NCBI RefSeq assembly: GCF_000576555.1 | Contig: NZ_CP007145.1 | Location: 2,418,001 to 2,482,000, forward strand | DNA: 64,000 nt | Direction of reading: 5' to 3' | Source of the DNA: Hymenobacter swuensis DY53 | Lineage (GTDB): Bacteria; Bacteroidota; Bacteroidia; Cytophagales; Hymenobacteraceae | Shown: piece by piece, positions 53,837-61,728 of the stretch | Layout of the letters: every line of letters starts with the position of its first letter | Position numbering within the stretch: the stretch's first letter is position 1 | Position numbers and translations under genes: made by a program | The notes under the pieces: generated by a model | Seen by the model: the letters and a program-made list of their open reading frames with translations, nothing else | Database searches by the model: none | What the model was told of the DNA's origin: nothing

Positions 53837-54669
53837 GGTATTTCTGGGGCTGATTTATCGGTCTGCTTCTGGCTTTCGCTCAGTTCTTCATGTACGTCCC
53901 GGAAGCACAGCATGGGAAGTAGTCGTTCCTCCTTGTCGGCGTCGAAGCCGCAGGTAGCCTGGAATTCACGCGGGTTATGGTACGTGCCGAACAGCCAGTC
54001 CCAGAGCGGTAAGTCGCCGTAGTTGTGACTGTGTTTCTGGTATTCGTGGTGAATGCGGTGCATTTCAGGGCGCTGAAACAGGTAACCGACCCACTGGGGA
54101 GTACGTACATTGGTGTGGTAGAAAAACTCGCCCAGGGCCGTGCAAAGGGTGTATACGGCCCCGGCCGCCGGACTCAGACCTAACAGCGTGAAGACCAGCA
54201 ACCCGCCCAGAATGGAGTTGACCGTCATTTCCAGCGGGTGCTTGTAAAAGGAGGTAATCACCTCAATGCGCCGGGGGCTGTGATGAATCTGGTGAAAGTG
54301 CAGCCATAGGAAATCGACGGTATGCCGCCACCGGTGCCACCAGTAAAATACAAACGTGGCTACCACATAAGCCAGCAGACCGCCCGCTGCCGGGCCTACA
54401 TGCCGGGAAAGGTGCAACACGGAATATTCCGACAGCCATTTTTCCCAACTCACGCCGGCCAGTAGTACCACGCCCAATTGGGCCCCGTTGATGGCCAGCA
54501 CGCGTAGCGGCCAGGAAGAAATACGGGGTAGCGGCCAGCCCGGAATCAGCCGTTCAAGCACGAAGCAGCCAACAAATACCACTAGAATATAGCCGAGCGT
54601 GGGCGGGAAATCCAGCGTGGGCAATAGGGAAGAACTGTCGTGGAGGGATAGGAGAAGAGGTGTACGCAT
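53833..54669 (-). CDS. Sterol desaturase / fatty acid hydroxylase family protein
   Basis: Integral membrane di-iron enzyme, 278 residues. Hydrophobic segments (GYILVVFVGCFVLERLI, INGAQLGVVLLAGVSW, GPAAGGLLAYVVATFVFYWW) surround the His clusters HRWRH, HFHQIHHS and HRIHHEYQ, the metal-binding pattern of the family. It may hydroxylate or desaturate a lipid; the substrate cannot be read from sequence. ATG 54669. Its stop overlaps the TonB receptor stop on the other strand (shared TTAA). It lies downstream of the Crp/Fnr-type gene in the same direction. Confidence 0.88.
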   Translation of the reverse strand: MRTPLLLSLHDSSSLLPTLDFPPTLGYILVVFVGCFVLERLIPGWPLPRISSWPLRVLAINGAQLGVVLLAGVSWEKWLSEYSVLHLSRHVGPAAGGLLAYVVATFVFYWWHRWRHTVDFLWLHFHQIHHSPRRIEVITSFYKHPLEMTVNSILGGLLVFTLLGLSPAAGAVYTLCTALGEFFYHTNVRTPQWVGYLFQRPEMHRIHHEYQKHSHNYGDLPLWDWLFGTYHNPREFQATCGFDADKEERLLPMLCFRDVHEELSESQKQTDKSAPEIP

Positions 54670-54738
54670 GACTTTTGGCGCTTGGTGAAACCATGCGTCA
54701 AAAGTCCCTCGGGCGGCACTCACTTCCCTTGATATTTG

Positions 54739-55305
54739 TCAAGAACGGCGGGCGCGCAGGCGGCTTAGCGTTTCGGGGGTGAGGCCTAGGTGCGAGGCTA
54801 GCAGCTTGAGGGGCACCCGCTGCACAATGCCCGGGAAGTCGCGCAACAGCAACTCATACCGCTCGGCGGCGGGCAGCATGCGCAGGTGCAGCGCCCGTTG
54901 CTCGCTGAGTACGTAGTACTGCTCCGTGAGCACGCGGCCGATGAAGTTGAACTCCGGAAACTGCCGGTACAGCTGTTGCAGGTGCTCGTGGCTCAGTGAC
55001 CAGAGCACGCAGTCCGTCAGGGGCTGTACGTATTCGTAGGAAGGCTGCCGGGAAAAGAAACTCAGGATAGAAATGACGAAGTGGCCTTCCTGCATAAACC
55101 ACGAGGTGATTTCCCGGCCGTCCTTCAGGTAAAAGCCGCGCACCAGCCCCTGTTCCACGAAATACAGCCGTTGCGCCGTGTGGCCCGGCTCCAGCAGATA
55201 AGAGCGGGCCAGGGCCGTTTCGCGGCGCACCTGTTGGCGCAGGGCATGTTCTAATCCGGCCGAAAGCGGGTGGATGGCGTGACAAAGAGCAAGCAGAGCG
55301 TCCAT
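54739..55305 (-). CDS. Crp/Fnr family transcriptional regulator
   Basis: Regulator of 188 residues. The N-terminal cyclic-nucleotide-binding fold (about 20-120) has the pattern AQRLYFVEQGLVRGFYLKDG and FMQEGHFVISILSFFSRQPS. A dimer helix leads to a C-terminal helix-turn-helix (VPLKLLASHLGLTPETLSRL). ATG 55305 is preferred over 55347. The residues that bind cAMP in true Crp are not present, as in most Bacteroidota relatives. The desaturase gene 69 bases downstream may be its co-transcribed target. Confidence 0.88.
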   Translation of the reverse strand: MDALLALCHAIHPLSAGLEHALRQQVRRETALARSYLLEPGHTAQRLYFVEQGLVRGFYLKDGREITSWFMQEGHFVISILSFFSRQPSYEYVQPLTDCVLWSLSHEHLQQLYRQFPEFNFIGRVLTEQYYVLSEQRALHLRMLPAAERYELLLRDFPGIVQRVPLKLLASHLGLTPETLSRLRARRS

Positions 55306-55324
55306 GTGGGAAATCAAGGGGAGA

Positions 55325-55386
55325 AAGTCAAAAGTCAAAGCGCCCACGTCTTCCTGATGGGACGTAGGCGCTTTGACTTTCTGACT
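55325..55386. repeat. Hairpin of word-repeat type between the DUF2911 and Crp-type genes
   Basis: AAGTCAAAAGTCAAAGCGCC and CACGTC pair with GACGTAGGCGCTTTGACTTT. It fills most of the spacer between two minus-strand genes. A GTCAAA word is repeated. Confidence 0.75.
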
Positions 55387-55392
55387 TAAACA

Positions 55393-56463
55393 TTAATACG
55401 CTTTGGCCTGCCATTCAGTAAGGGCGATGCGCATAGTGGGGAGCTGGGTTTTGAAGGCGGTATCTTCCTTGTCACCGAGCTTGATGGCCTTGCGGGCATA
55501 CACGATGGCGGTGCCGAAATCCTGCTGCTGGGCCAGCAAGCGGGCTTTGATCCAGTTATTGGTGGCCGCGTCCTGCAGCTTCAGCGACTCATTTATCCAG
55601 GTGAGGGCGCGCTCGGGCTGGATGTTGTTCTGCACCAGGTAATCGGCGGCCTGGGCCAGCAGCTGCCAGTCGTTGGGCTGCTGCTGCAGTACCTGCTCGA
55701 TGCCGGCCAGTACCTGCTTGTGCACTTCCGTTTCGATGGGCAGCGTGAGGGTGCGCTTTTCCCAGGTCAGGTTCAGGTGTGCGCCGGTGGCCTTAATGTC
55801 GGAAAACCAATAAAGCAGGTTTTCGTGGTAAGGCGCGGTTTCGGGCATCACCGGCACCCGGATGATGTCTTCGCGCTGGTCGTAGCCCTCGGCCCCCCAG
55901 TGAGTAGTCACCCGGTTCAGGGTCAGCTCCCAGTCCCGGTCTTGGTGGGGCACTACGTAGAAGGAATACTGCCCGGCCGGAATCAACTGGCCGCGCAGCA
56001 GCACCGGCGTGGAGAAACGGATAAGCGTGTTTTCGTTGGCTCCCGCCCGCCAGACCTGGTCATAAGGCACTAGGCCGCCCCACACGGTGCGGTTACGCAC
56101 GGCGGGGGCATGGTAGTCTACTGTGACTTCGGTCAGGCCGAACCCCTGAGAAACTAAGGCGCGCGGACTGGCCTGGGGCAGGGGCAGCTGCACGGTGGGT
56201 ACGCCAGCCGCCGGGGCTGCCATGCCGGTGGGTGCGGTGCTGCCGGCCGTGGCCGGTGCTGGCGCAGCAGCCGGTTGCGCAGGCGTAGTGGGCGCTACCG
56301 GTGAAGTAGTCGGAGAAACCGGGGCGGGCGTAGGCGCGACCGGAGATGAAGGGAGCGGAGCCGGGTTGGGAGCGGGCGTGATTTGAGCCTGTAGTAGGTG
56401 AGGGGTACAGGCCAGGCTCAGGCCCAATCCCCAGTAAAGAACCGATAAGCGGACGTTGAGCAT
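55393..56463 (-). CDS. DUF2911 domain protein
   Basis: Exported protein of 356 residues with a signal peptide (LYWGLGLSLACTPHLLQAQ), then a Pro/Ala/Thr-rich linker (about 25-85). The DUF2911 domain (about 95-230) has VDYHAPAVRNRTVWGGLVPY, VWRAGANENTLIRFSTPV and PAGQYSFYVVPH. A helical C-terminal part of TPR type (about 245-350) ends it. The function of DUF2911 is unknown. It is the first gene of a minus-strand trio with the regulator and the desaturase. Confidence 0.87.
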   Translation of the reverse strand: MLNVRLSVLYWGLGLSLACTPHLLQAQITPAPNPAPLPSSPVAPTPAPVSPTTSPVAPTTPAQPAAAPAPATAGSTAPTGMAAPAAGVPTVQLPLPQASPRALVSQGFGLTEVTVDYHAPAVRNRTVWGGLVPYDQVWRAGANENTLIRFSTPVLLRGQLIPAGQYSFYVVPHQDRDWELTLNRVTTHWGAEGYDQREDIIRVPVMPETAPYHENLLYWFSDIKATGAHLNLTWEKRTLTLPIETEVHKQVLAGIEQVLQQQPNDWQLLAQAADYLVQNNIQPERALTWINESLKLQDAATNNWIKARLLAQQQDFGTAIVYARKAIKLGDKEDTAFKTQLPTMRIALTEWQAKAY

Positions 56464-56634
56464 AGGGACTTAGCAGTAGGTGTGAAGCAAGTAACCGGGG
56501 CGGCTACCCTTGCCAGAGCAGGGCACTCCGAAACAATGGTGCCAGAAATACGGTTAGCAGGTTGCAGAAAACGCAAAGGTCCTGCTTTAGCGTAAAATTT
56601 CTGCGAAAAAGTTTTCATCTCTGGTTGGCGCGCT

Positions 56635-56642
56635 TACCTTTG
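56635..56642 (+). promoter_or_regulatory. Candidate -7 element for the his operon
   Basis: TACCTTTG, an exact TAnnTTTG match 22 bases before the leader peptide ATG. A T-rich TTTTCATCTC stretch about 18-23 bases upstream is a possible -33 element. Confidence 0.6.
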
Positions 56643-56663
56643 CCCCGCTACTCTAAGCCCCGT

Positions 56664-56792
56664 ATGCAATCCTCCGCGCTTTTCCTGTGCCCCTCTAGCC
56701 ACCTGGCCGCCCCCGTAGCGGGCCGCCTGGCCGGGCCCTGCGCGTCTGAGTCGAAGCATCACCATCACCACGGGCACCATTCCTCTTTCTAG
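56664..56792 (+). CDS. hisL: Histidine operon leader peptide
   Basis: Short peptide of 42 residues ending KHHHHHGHHSSF, that is seven His codons within eight (56757-56780), in front of hisG. Such His runs are the hallmark of leader peptides that sense charged tRNA-His by ribosome stalling. A small hairpin TCCTCT/AGAGGA (56781-56796) surrounds its stop codon. Further GC-rich stems (GAACC/GGTTC at 56825-56840; GGCC-rich stems to about 56884) could form alternative structures. No U-rich terminator was seen, so the exact control mechanism is open. ATG 56664 follows the promoter element closely. Confidence 0.75.
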   Translation: MQSSALFLCPSSHLAAPVAGRLAGPCASESKHHHHHGHHSSF

Positions 56793-56996
56793 AGGAATGA
56801 ACGCATCATATTGACCTGTTGGGCGAACCGCATCTGGTTCCCCGGCCTCCCGAAAAACCGGTGGCCCGGCCGTAGTATGGCCCCATCCCAACGCCCAGGT
56901 CCGCTCCCCCTAGTCACACTTCCTGAATTACAGTTAAGGCTTGGCCACACCGGTCAATTCTTAATTACTAATTCTTAATTACTAATTCCCAACACT
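56793..56996 (+). promoter_or_regulatory. his leader RNA region downstream of the leader peptide
   Basis: Region of about 200 bases without a gene, rich in GC stems in its first half and ending in a 15-base A+T-rich repeat (AATTCTTAATTACTA twice, 56956-56990) just before the hisG ATG. It is the likely place of attenuation or translation control. Confidence 0.45.
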
Positions 56997-57848
56997 ATGC
57001 TCCGTCTGGCCATCCAGAAATCGGGCCGCTTAAGCGAAGACTCCCTGAACCTGATTCGGGAGTGCGGCATCAGCTTCCTCTCGGCTTCCTACAAGCTCAA
57101 AACCGAAGCCACCAACTTCCCCCTCGAAATCCTCTACCTGCGCGACGACGACATTCCCGGCTACGTGCAGGATGGCGTGGCCGACTTGGGCATCGTGGGC
57201 CAGAACGTGCTGGTGGAAGCCGGTTTCCCCGCCCTGGAAGTAGAAGGCCTGGGCTTCAGCAAGTGCCGCCTGAGCCTGGCCGTGCCCCGCGCCGCCGCTT
57301 ACGACTCGGTGCAGGATTTGCAGGGCGTGAACATTGCCACCTCGTACCCGCAGATTCTGGGGGCCTATCTCATGGAGCGCGGCGTCAAAGCCAACCTGCA
57401 CACCATCAGTGGTTCGGTGGAAATTGCCCCCAGCATCGGGCTGGCCGAGGCCATCTGTGATATTGTGAGCAGCGGCTCCACGCTGCTGGGCAACGGCCTG
57501 CGCGAGGTGGAAACCGTGTTCCGCTCCGAGGCTGTGCTCATCGCCAACCAGAACCTGAGCGCCGAGAAAAAGGAGCTGCTGGAGCAACTGCAGTTCCGGA
57601 TGCAGGCCGTGCGCCGCGCCCGCCGCAACAAGTACATCATCCTCAACGCCCCCGTGGCGGCCCTGCATGCGGTTAAGCAGCTGCTGCCTGGCATCAAGTC
57701 GCCCACCATTACGCCGCTGGCCGAAGAAGGCTGGGTATCGGTGCAGTCGGTGGTGAACGAGGACGACTTCTGGCACATCACCAGCCAGCTCAAAGCCGTC
57801 GGCGCCGAAGGCATTCTGGTATTGCCGATTGAGAAAATGATTAGTTGA
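56997..57848 (+). CDS. hisG: ATP phosphoribosyltransferase (long form)
   Basis: First enzyme of histidine synthesis, joins ATP and PRPP. Its 283 residues include the C-terminal ACT-like regulatory domain (about 210-283, VRRARRNKYIILNAPVAALH) typical of the long, hexameric, feedback-inhibited form. Catalytic-part motifs are RLAIQKSGRLSEDSLNLIRE, DLGIVGQNVLVE and DIVSSGSTLLGNGL (PRPP loop). ATG 56997 begins MLRLAIQKSG as usual. Confidence 0.96.
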   Translation: MLRLAIQKSGRLSEDSLNLIRECGISFLSASYKLKTEATNFPLEILYLRDDDIPGYVQDGVADLGIVGQNVLVEAGFPALEVEGLGFSKCRLSLAVPRAAAYDSVQDLQGVNIATSYPQILGAYLMERGVKANLHTISGSVEIAPSIGLAEAICDIVSSGSTLLGNGLREVETVFRSEAVLIANQNLSAEKKELLEQLQFRMQAVRRARRNKYIILNAPVAALHAVKQLLPGIKSPTITPLAEEGWVSVQSVVNEDDFWHITSQLKAVGAEGILVLPIEKMIS

Positions 57849-57944
57849 ATGGCTTAATGGCTGAATTGTTAAATGGTTGAATTGTGCCAGGGCTCCTTGA
57901 ACGAGCAACCATTTAACCATACAACAATTCATCAATTCGACCTC
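57849..57944. repeat. Word-reiterating quasi-palindrome between hisG and hisD
   Basis: Left arm ATGGCTTAATGGCTGAATTG and TTAAATGGTTGAATTG starts at the hisG stop. Right arm CAACCATTTAACCATACAAC and AATTCATCAATTCG ends four bases before the hisD ATG. Words AATGG and GAATTG are reused; word order differs between arms. Confidence 0.85.
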
Positions 57945-59246
57945 ATGAACATCTTCCAATATCCATCCCAGCCGGAGTGGGCGGCGCTGCAGCAGCGGGC
58001 GGCCCAGCAGCAGGCCCAGGACGTGGAGCAGCGCGTGCAGCAGATTTTCGAGGACGTGCGCCAGCGCGGTGACGCTGCCCTGCTTGACTACGCCCGCCAG
58101 TTCGACGGGGCCGACCTCTCGGGCGGTTTGCGCGTGGGCCCCGAGGAACTGGCCGCCGCCGCGGCACAGGTCCCGGCCGAGCTGCAAACGGCTATTCGGC
58201 AGGCGCACGCCAATATTCTGCGGTTTCACAAAGCGCAAATCCCGCAGGAGGAGCGCGTGGAAACCATGCCGGGCGTAACGTGCTGGCGGCGGGCGGTGCC
58301 TGTGCAGCGCGTGGGCCTCTACATTCCGGGTGGCTCGGCGCCGCTGTTCAGCACTTTGCTAATGCTGGGCGTACCGGCTAAGCTGGCCGGCTGCCCCGAA
58401 ATCGTGCTCTGCACCCCGCCCCAGAAGGACGGCTTGGTGAACCCCATCATCCTGTTCACGGCGCAGCTGCTGGGTATTACCATCATCGTGAAAGCCGGCG
58501 GGGCGCAGGCCGTGGCCGCCTTGAGCGGCGGAACTGATTCGGTGCCGGCCGTGGACAAGATTTTCGGCCCCGGCAACCGCTACGTAACGGCCGCCAAGCA
58601 ACTGGCTACCCGCTACGGTGTGGCCATTGATATGCCGGCTGGGCCCTCTGAGGTGCTGGTTATTGCCGACGAATCGGCCACGCCGGCCTTCGTGGCCGCC
58701 GACCTGCTCAGCCAGGCCGAGCACGGCCCCGACTCGCAGGTGATTCTGCTGTCGGATTCGCTGTCGATGCTGGAGCAGACCAAAGCCGAAGTGGAACGCC
58801 AGCTGCGGGTGCTGCCCCGGGCCGAGGTAGCCGCCCAGGCCCTCACCGAGAGCCGCGCCATCCTGCTGCGTACGCCGGAGGAAATGCTGTACTTCTCGAA
58901 CCAGTATGCCCCCGAGCACCTGATTCTAGCCGTAAAAAATCCTGAACAGCTGGCCGAAGGCGTTACTAACGCCGGCTCCGTGTTCCTGGGCCACCTCACC
59001 CCGGAAGCTGTGGGCGACTACGCCTCGGGCACCAATCACACGCTGCCCACCAACGGGTACGCCCGCAACTACAGCGGTGTGTCGCTCGATTCGTTCCTGA
59101 AGAAAATCACCTTCCAGCGCCTCACCCCCGAAGGCCTGCTGAACGTGGGCCCCGTGGTAGAAACCATGGCCGAAGCCGAAGGCCTCCGCGCCCACGCCCG
59201 CGCCGTCACCCTCCGCTTAGAGGCTCTGGCAGGCGGGGAGCAGTAG
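57945..59246 (+). CDS. hisD: Histidinol dehydrogenase
   Basis: Zinc- and NAD-dependent enzyme that makes the last two oxidations to histidine, 433 residues. Motifs are YIPGGSAPLFSTLLMLGVPA, the zinc/active-site region AGPSEVLVIADESATPAFVA, LSQAEHGPDSQVILL and FSNQYAPEHLILAVKN. ATG 57945 is chosen over GTG 57873, which would lie in the word repeat. Confidence 0.96.
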   Translation: MNIFQYPSQPEWAALQQRAAQQQAQDVEQRVQQIFEDVRQRGDAALLDYARQFDGADLSGGLRVGPEELAAAAAQVPAELQTAIRQAHANILRFHKAQIPQEERVETMPGVTCWRRAVPVQRVGLYIPGGSAPLFSTLLMLGVPAKLAGCPEIVLCTPPQKDGLVNPIILFTAQLLGITIIVKAGGAQAVAALSGGTDSVPAVDKIFGPGNRYVTAAKQLATRYGVAIDMPAGPSEVLVIADESATPAFVAADLLSQAEHGPDSQVILLSDSLSMLEQTKAEVERQLRVLPRAEVAAQALTESRAILLRTPEEMLYFSNQYAPEHLILAVKNPEQLAEGVTNAGSVFLGHLTPEAVGDYASGTNHTLPTNGYARNYSGVSLDSFLKKITFQRLTPEGLLNVGPVVETMAEAEGLRAHARAVTLRLEALAGGEQ

Positions 59247-59268
59247 AAACAGATATATATAAATAACC

Positions 59269-59366
59269 TGTCATCCTGAGCGGAGCAAAGGACCTTATCA
59301 CGCCAGAACCAGATGTTCGGTAGTAACCCAGACGTGATAAGGTCCTTTGCTCCGCTCAGGATGACA
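59269..59366. repeat. REP-like palindrome between hisD and hisC
   Basis: Left CTGTCATCCTGAGCGGAGCA then AAGGACCTTATCACG; right CGTGATAAGGTCCTTTGCTC then CGCTCAGGATGACA. Nearly perfect arms around a 29-base loop. It lies inside the operon. Confidence 0.88.
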
Positions 59367-59381
59367 ATAAGAAACCAACCG

Positions 59382-60434
59382 ATGTTCAACCTCGATAGCC
59401 TCGTACGCCCCAACCTGCGGGATATGAAGCCCTACTCGTCGGCCCGCGACGAATTTCAGGGCGAGGCCCAGGTCATGCTCGACGCCAACGAGAACAGCCT
59501 CGGCAGCGCCGGCCCCGACCAGTTCAACCGCTACCCCGACCCGTTGCAGCGCGCCGTGAAGCAGGAGCTGGCCCAGTTCAAAGCCGTACGTCCCGAGCAG
59601 ATTTTCCTCGGCAACGGCTCCGATGAAGCCATCGACCTGCTGGTGCGCCTCACCTGCGTGCCCGGACAGGATAGTCTGCTCATCCTGCCGCCTACCTACG
59701 GCATGTACGAGGTGGCCGCCAACCTGAATGATGTGCGCGTGGAGCGCCTGCAGTTGACGCCCGACTTCCAGCTCTCGCCCGAAATCGTGGCCAGCGTGCT
59801 GGCTTCGGATGCCAAAATCGTGTGGCTCTGCTCGCCCAATAACCCTACCGGTAACCTGCTCCACGCCGAGTACATGGAGGAAATTCTGCGCGGTTTCCGC
59901 GGGTTGGTAGTGGTGGATGAGGCCTACGCCGATTTCGCCGCAGCCCCCAGCTGGACCACCCGTCTGGCCGAATTCCCGAACTTGGTGGTGCTGCAAACCT
60001 TCTCGAAGGCTTGGGGTCTGGCCGGCCTGCGCCTGGGCATGGCCTTCGCCTCGCCGGAAATCATCGGCTACCTCAACAAAATCAAGCCGCCCTACAACGT
60101 GTCGGAAGCTACGCAGCGTTTCGCCCTGCAGGCCCTGCGCGACGCCGACCGGTTCGAGTCGCTACGCCAGCAGCTGCTGGTAGGTCGCGACTGGCTGGCC
60201 GAGCGCCTGCCCGCGCTGCCTATCGTGGCGGAGGTGTTCCCCTCGGATGCCAACTTCCTGCTGGTCCGTTTCCACCCCGATGCCACGGCCGTGTACGATT
60301 TCCTGGTAGCCCGGGGCATCATCGTGCGCAACCGCACTACCCAGCCCGGCTGCGCCGGCACGCTCCGCCTCACCGTAGGCACCCCCGCCGAGAACGAGCT
60401 GCTGCTTCAGGCTCTGCGGGAGTTCAACGCATAA
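59382..60434 (+). CDS. hisC: Histidinol-phosphate aminotransferase
   Basis: PLP class I aminotransferase of 350 residues. Motifs are DANENSLGSAGPDQFNRYPD, GNGSDEAIDLLVR, WLCSPNNPTGNLL, VVVDEAYADFA and the Schiff-base lysine in QTFSKAWGLAGLRLG. ATG 59382 follows the repeat; the longer frame starts within it. Twenty bases separate it from the kinase gene. Confidence 0.96.
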   Translation: MFNLDSLVRPNLRDMKPYSSARDEFQGEAQVMLDANENSLGSAGPDQFNRYPDPLQRAVKQELAQFKAVRPEQIFLGNGSDEAIDLLVRLTCVPGQDSLLILPPTYGMYEVAANLNDVRVERLQLTPDFQLSPEIVASVLASDAKIVWLCSPNNPTGNLLHAEYMEEILRGFRGLVVVDEAYADFAAAPSWTTRLAEFPNLVVLQTFSKAWGLAGLRLGMAFASPEIIGYLNKIKPPYNVSEATQRFALQALRDADRFESLRQQLLVGRDWLAERLPALPIVAEVFPSDANFLLVRFHPDATAVYDFLVARGIIVRNRTTQPGCAGTLRLTVGTPAENELLLQALREFNA

Positions 60435-60454
60435 TTTCTCAACGTCAAGCTACC

Positions 60455-60904
60455 ATGCAGCTCGTGCTGTTCTGCGGAATCCAGGCTACCGGAAAATCGA
60501 CGTTTTATCAACAGCGGTTTTTCCATACGCACGTGCGCATCAGCATGGACCTACTGCGCACGCGCCACCGGGAACGGCGGTTGCTGGAGTTGTGCCTGGA
60601 AACCCAGCAGCGCTGCGTGATAGATAACACCAACCCTACACAGGCTGAGCGAGCCGTATATCTGGCGGCGGCTCGGGCGGCGGGGTTTGAGGTAGTTGGC
60701 TATTTTTTTCAGTCGGTGGCGGCGGATGCTCTGGTGCGCAACCAGCAGCGTCCGCCGGAACGTCAGGTACCCGATAAAGGTATCCGGGCTACCCGCAACC
60801 GGCTGGAGTTGCCCACCCGCGCTGAGGGGTTTGACCAACTATACTTTGTGCGGGTGCTCGATAACCAAGCGTTTGACGTTACCAGTTGGCAAGATGAAAT
60901 TTAA
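60455..60904 (+). CDS. P-loop nucleotide kinase-like ATPase (AAA_33/polynucleotide kinase type)
   Basis: Protein of 149 residues with a Walker A CGIQATGKSTFYQQRF near the N-terminus (residues about 7-22), an SMDLLRTR substrate site and IDNTNPTQAERAVYLAAAR, the arrangement seen in 5'-kinase domains of the polynucleotide kinase type. No lid domain beyond the basic-to-Pro stretch RNQQRPPERQVPDKGI is evident. It overlaps the start of the Thg1-like gene by 11 bases. Together they suggest a 5'-end kinase plus a 3'-5' polymerase; the substrate could be tRNA. The specific activity is inferred. Confidence 0.8.
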   Translation: MQLVLFCGIQATGKSTFYQQRFFHTHVRISMDLLRTRHRERRLLELCLETQQRCVIDNTNPTQAERAVYLAAARAAGFEVVGYFFQSVAADALVRNQQRPPERQVPDKGIRATRNRLELPTRAEGFDQLYFVRVLDNQAFDVTSWQDEI

Positions 60905-61655
60905 CGACCTCGACGCACGACTACGGGTATTCGAAACCGCCCACGACCATTGCGCGTTGCCTGGGCTTTACCTGGTGGCGCGCCTGGACGGACGTGGTTT
61001 TACCCGGCTGACCAAGGAAGTACACCCATTCGAAGCTCCCTTCGATGTGCGCATGCGCGACTACATGGCTGAAACCACCCGGCATTTGCTGGAATGTGGT
61101 TTCCGAATCGTGTACGGCTATACGCAAAGCGACGAAATTTCCCTGCTGCTGCATCCTTCGGAGGACTCTTTCGGCCGTAAGCTGCGCAAGTACACGTCGG
61201 TACTGGCGGGGGAGGCTTCCGCCAAATTCTCGCTGCTGCTCGGTGATATAGGAGTATTTGACTGCCGAATTTCCCAGTTGCCGCGTCGGGAAAATGTGGT
61301 AGACTATTTTCGGTGGCGCCAGGAAGACGCTGCGCGCAACTCCCTGAATGCGCATTGCTACTGGTTGCTGCGCAAACAGGGTAGCTCTGTAGCCGAAGCT
61401 ACGGCGCAGGTGAAAGGCCAGCGCACCGCAACCAAGCACGATTTGCTTTTCGCGCACGGTATTAATTATAATGAGTTGCCGGCCTGGCAAAAGCGGGGTC
61501 TGGGTTTGTACTGGGAAGTGTATCCGAAAGCCGGCCTCAACCCGCACACGCAGGAGCCCGTGGAAACGATGCGCCGGCGGCTCGCACTTAATCTGGAGTT
61601 GCCGCTGGGCGATGCCTACGCGGATTTCATCCGGACTCTTTTGCCGGCCGACTGA
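60894..61655 (+). CDS. thg1: tRNA(His) guanylyltransferase-like (Thg1-like) 3'-5' polymerase
   Basis: Protein of 253 residues. The palm-domain motifs are VARLDGRGFTRLTKEVHPF (first metal Asp) and YGYTQSDEISLLLHPS (second metal Asp and Glu). The C-terminal block DLLFAHGINYNELPAWQKRG is the classical Thg1 feature. The eukaryotic HINNLYN motif is replaced by NSLNAHCYWLL, which fits the bacterial Thg1-like group that repairs truncated tRNA 5' ends rather than adding G-1 only. ATG 60894 (MKFNDLDARLRVFE) is in the overlap with the upstream kinase, so the two are coupled. It sits between hisC and hisB. Confidence 0.9.
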   Translation: MKFNDLDARLRVFETAHDHCALPGLYLVARLDGRGFTRLTKEVHPFEAPFDVRMRDYMAETTRHLLECGFRIVYGYTQSDEISLLLHPSEDSFGRKLRKYTSVLAGEASAKFSLLLGDIGVFDCRISQLPRRENVVDYFRWRQEDAARNSLNAHCYWLLRKQGSSVAEATAQVKGQRTATKHDLLFAHGINYNELPAWQKRGLGLYWEVYPKAGLNPHTQEPVETMRRRLALNLELPLGDAYADFIRTLLPAD

Positions 61656-61728
61656 GTAAATCGGCCGTTGTTTCATTGTTTATTTCCGGCTGTCGGATTG
61701 TAGTAGTCCGGCACCAAGAATTCTCTCC

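Noticed and set aside
56562-56792. Longer version of the his leader peptide starting at 56562
   Set aside because: This start lies upstream of the likely promoter element at 56635, so ATG 56664 is preferred.
59069-59413. Minus-strand frame reading through the REP-like element (ILSGAKDL-type protein)
   Set aside because: Frames over GTCATCCTGAGC palindromes give recurrent meaningless peptides, and this one lies over hisD and its spacer.
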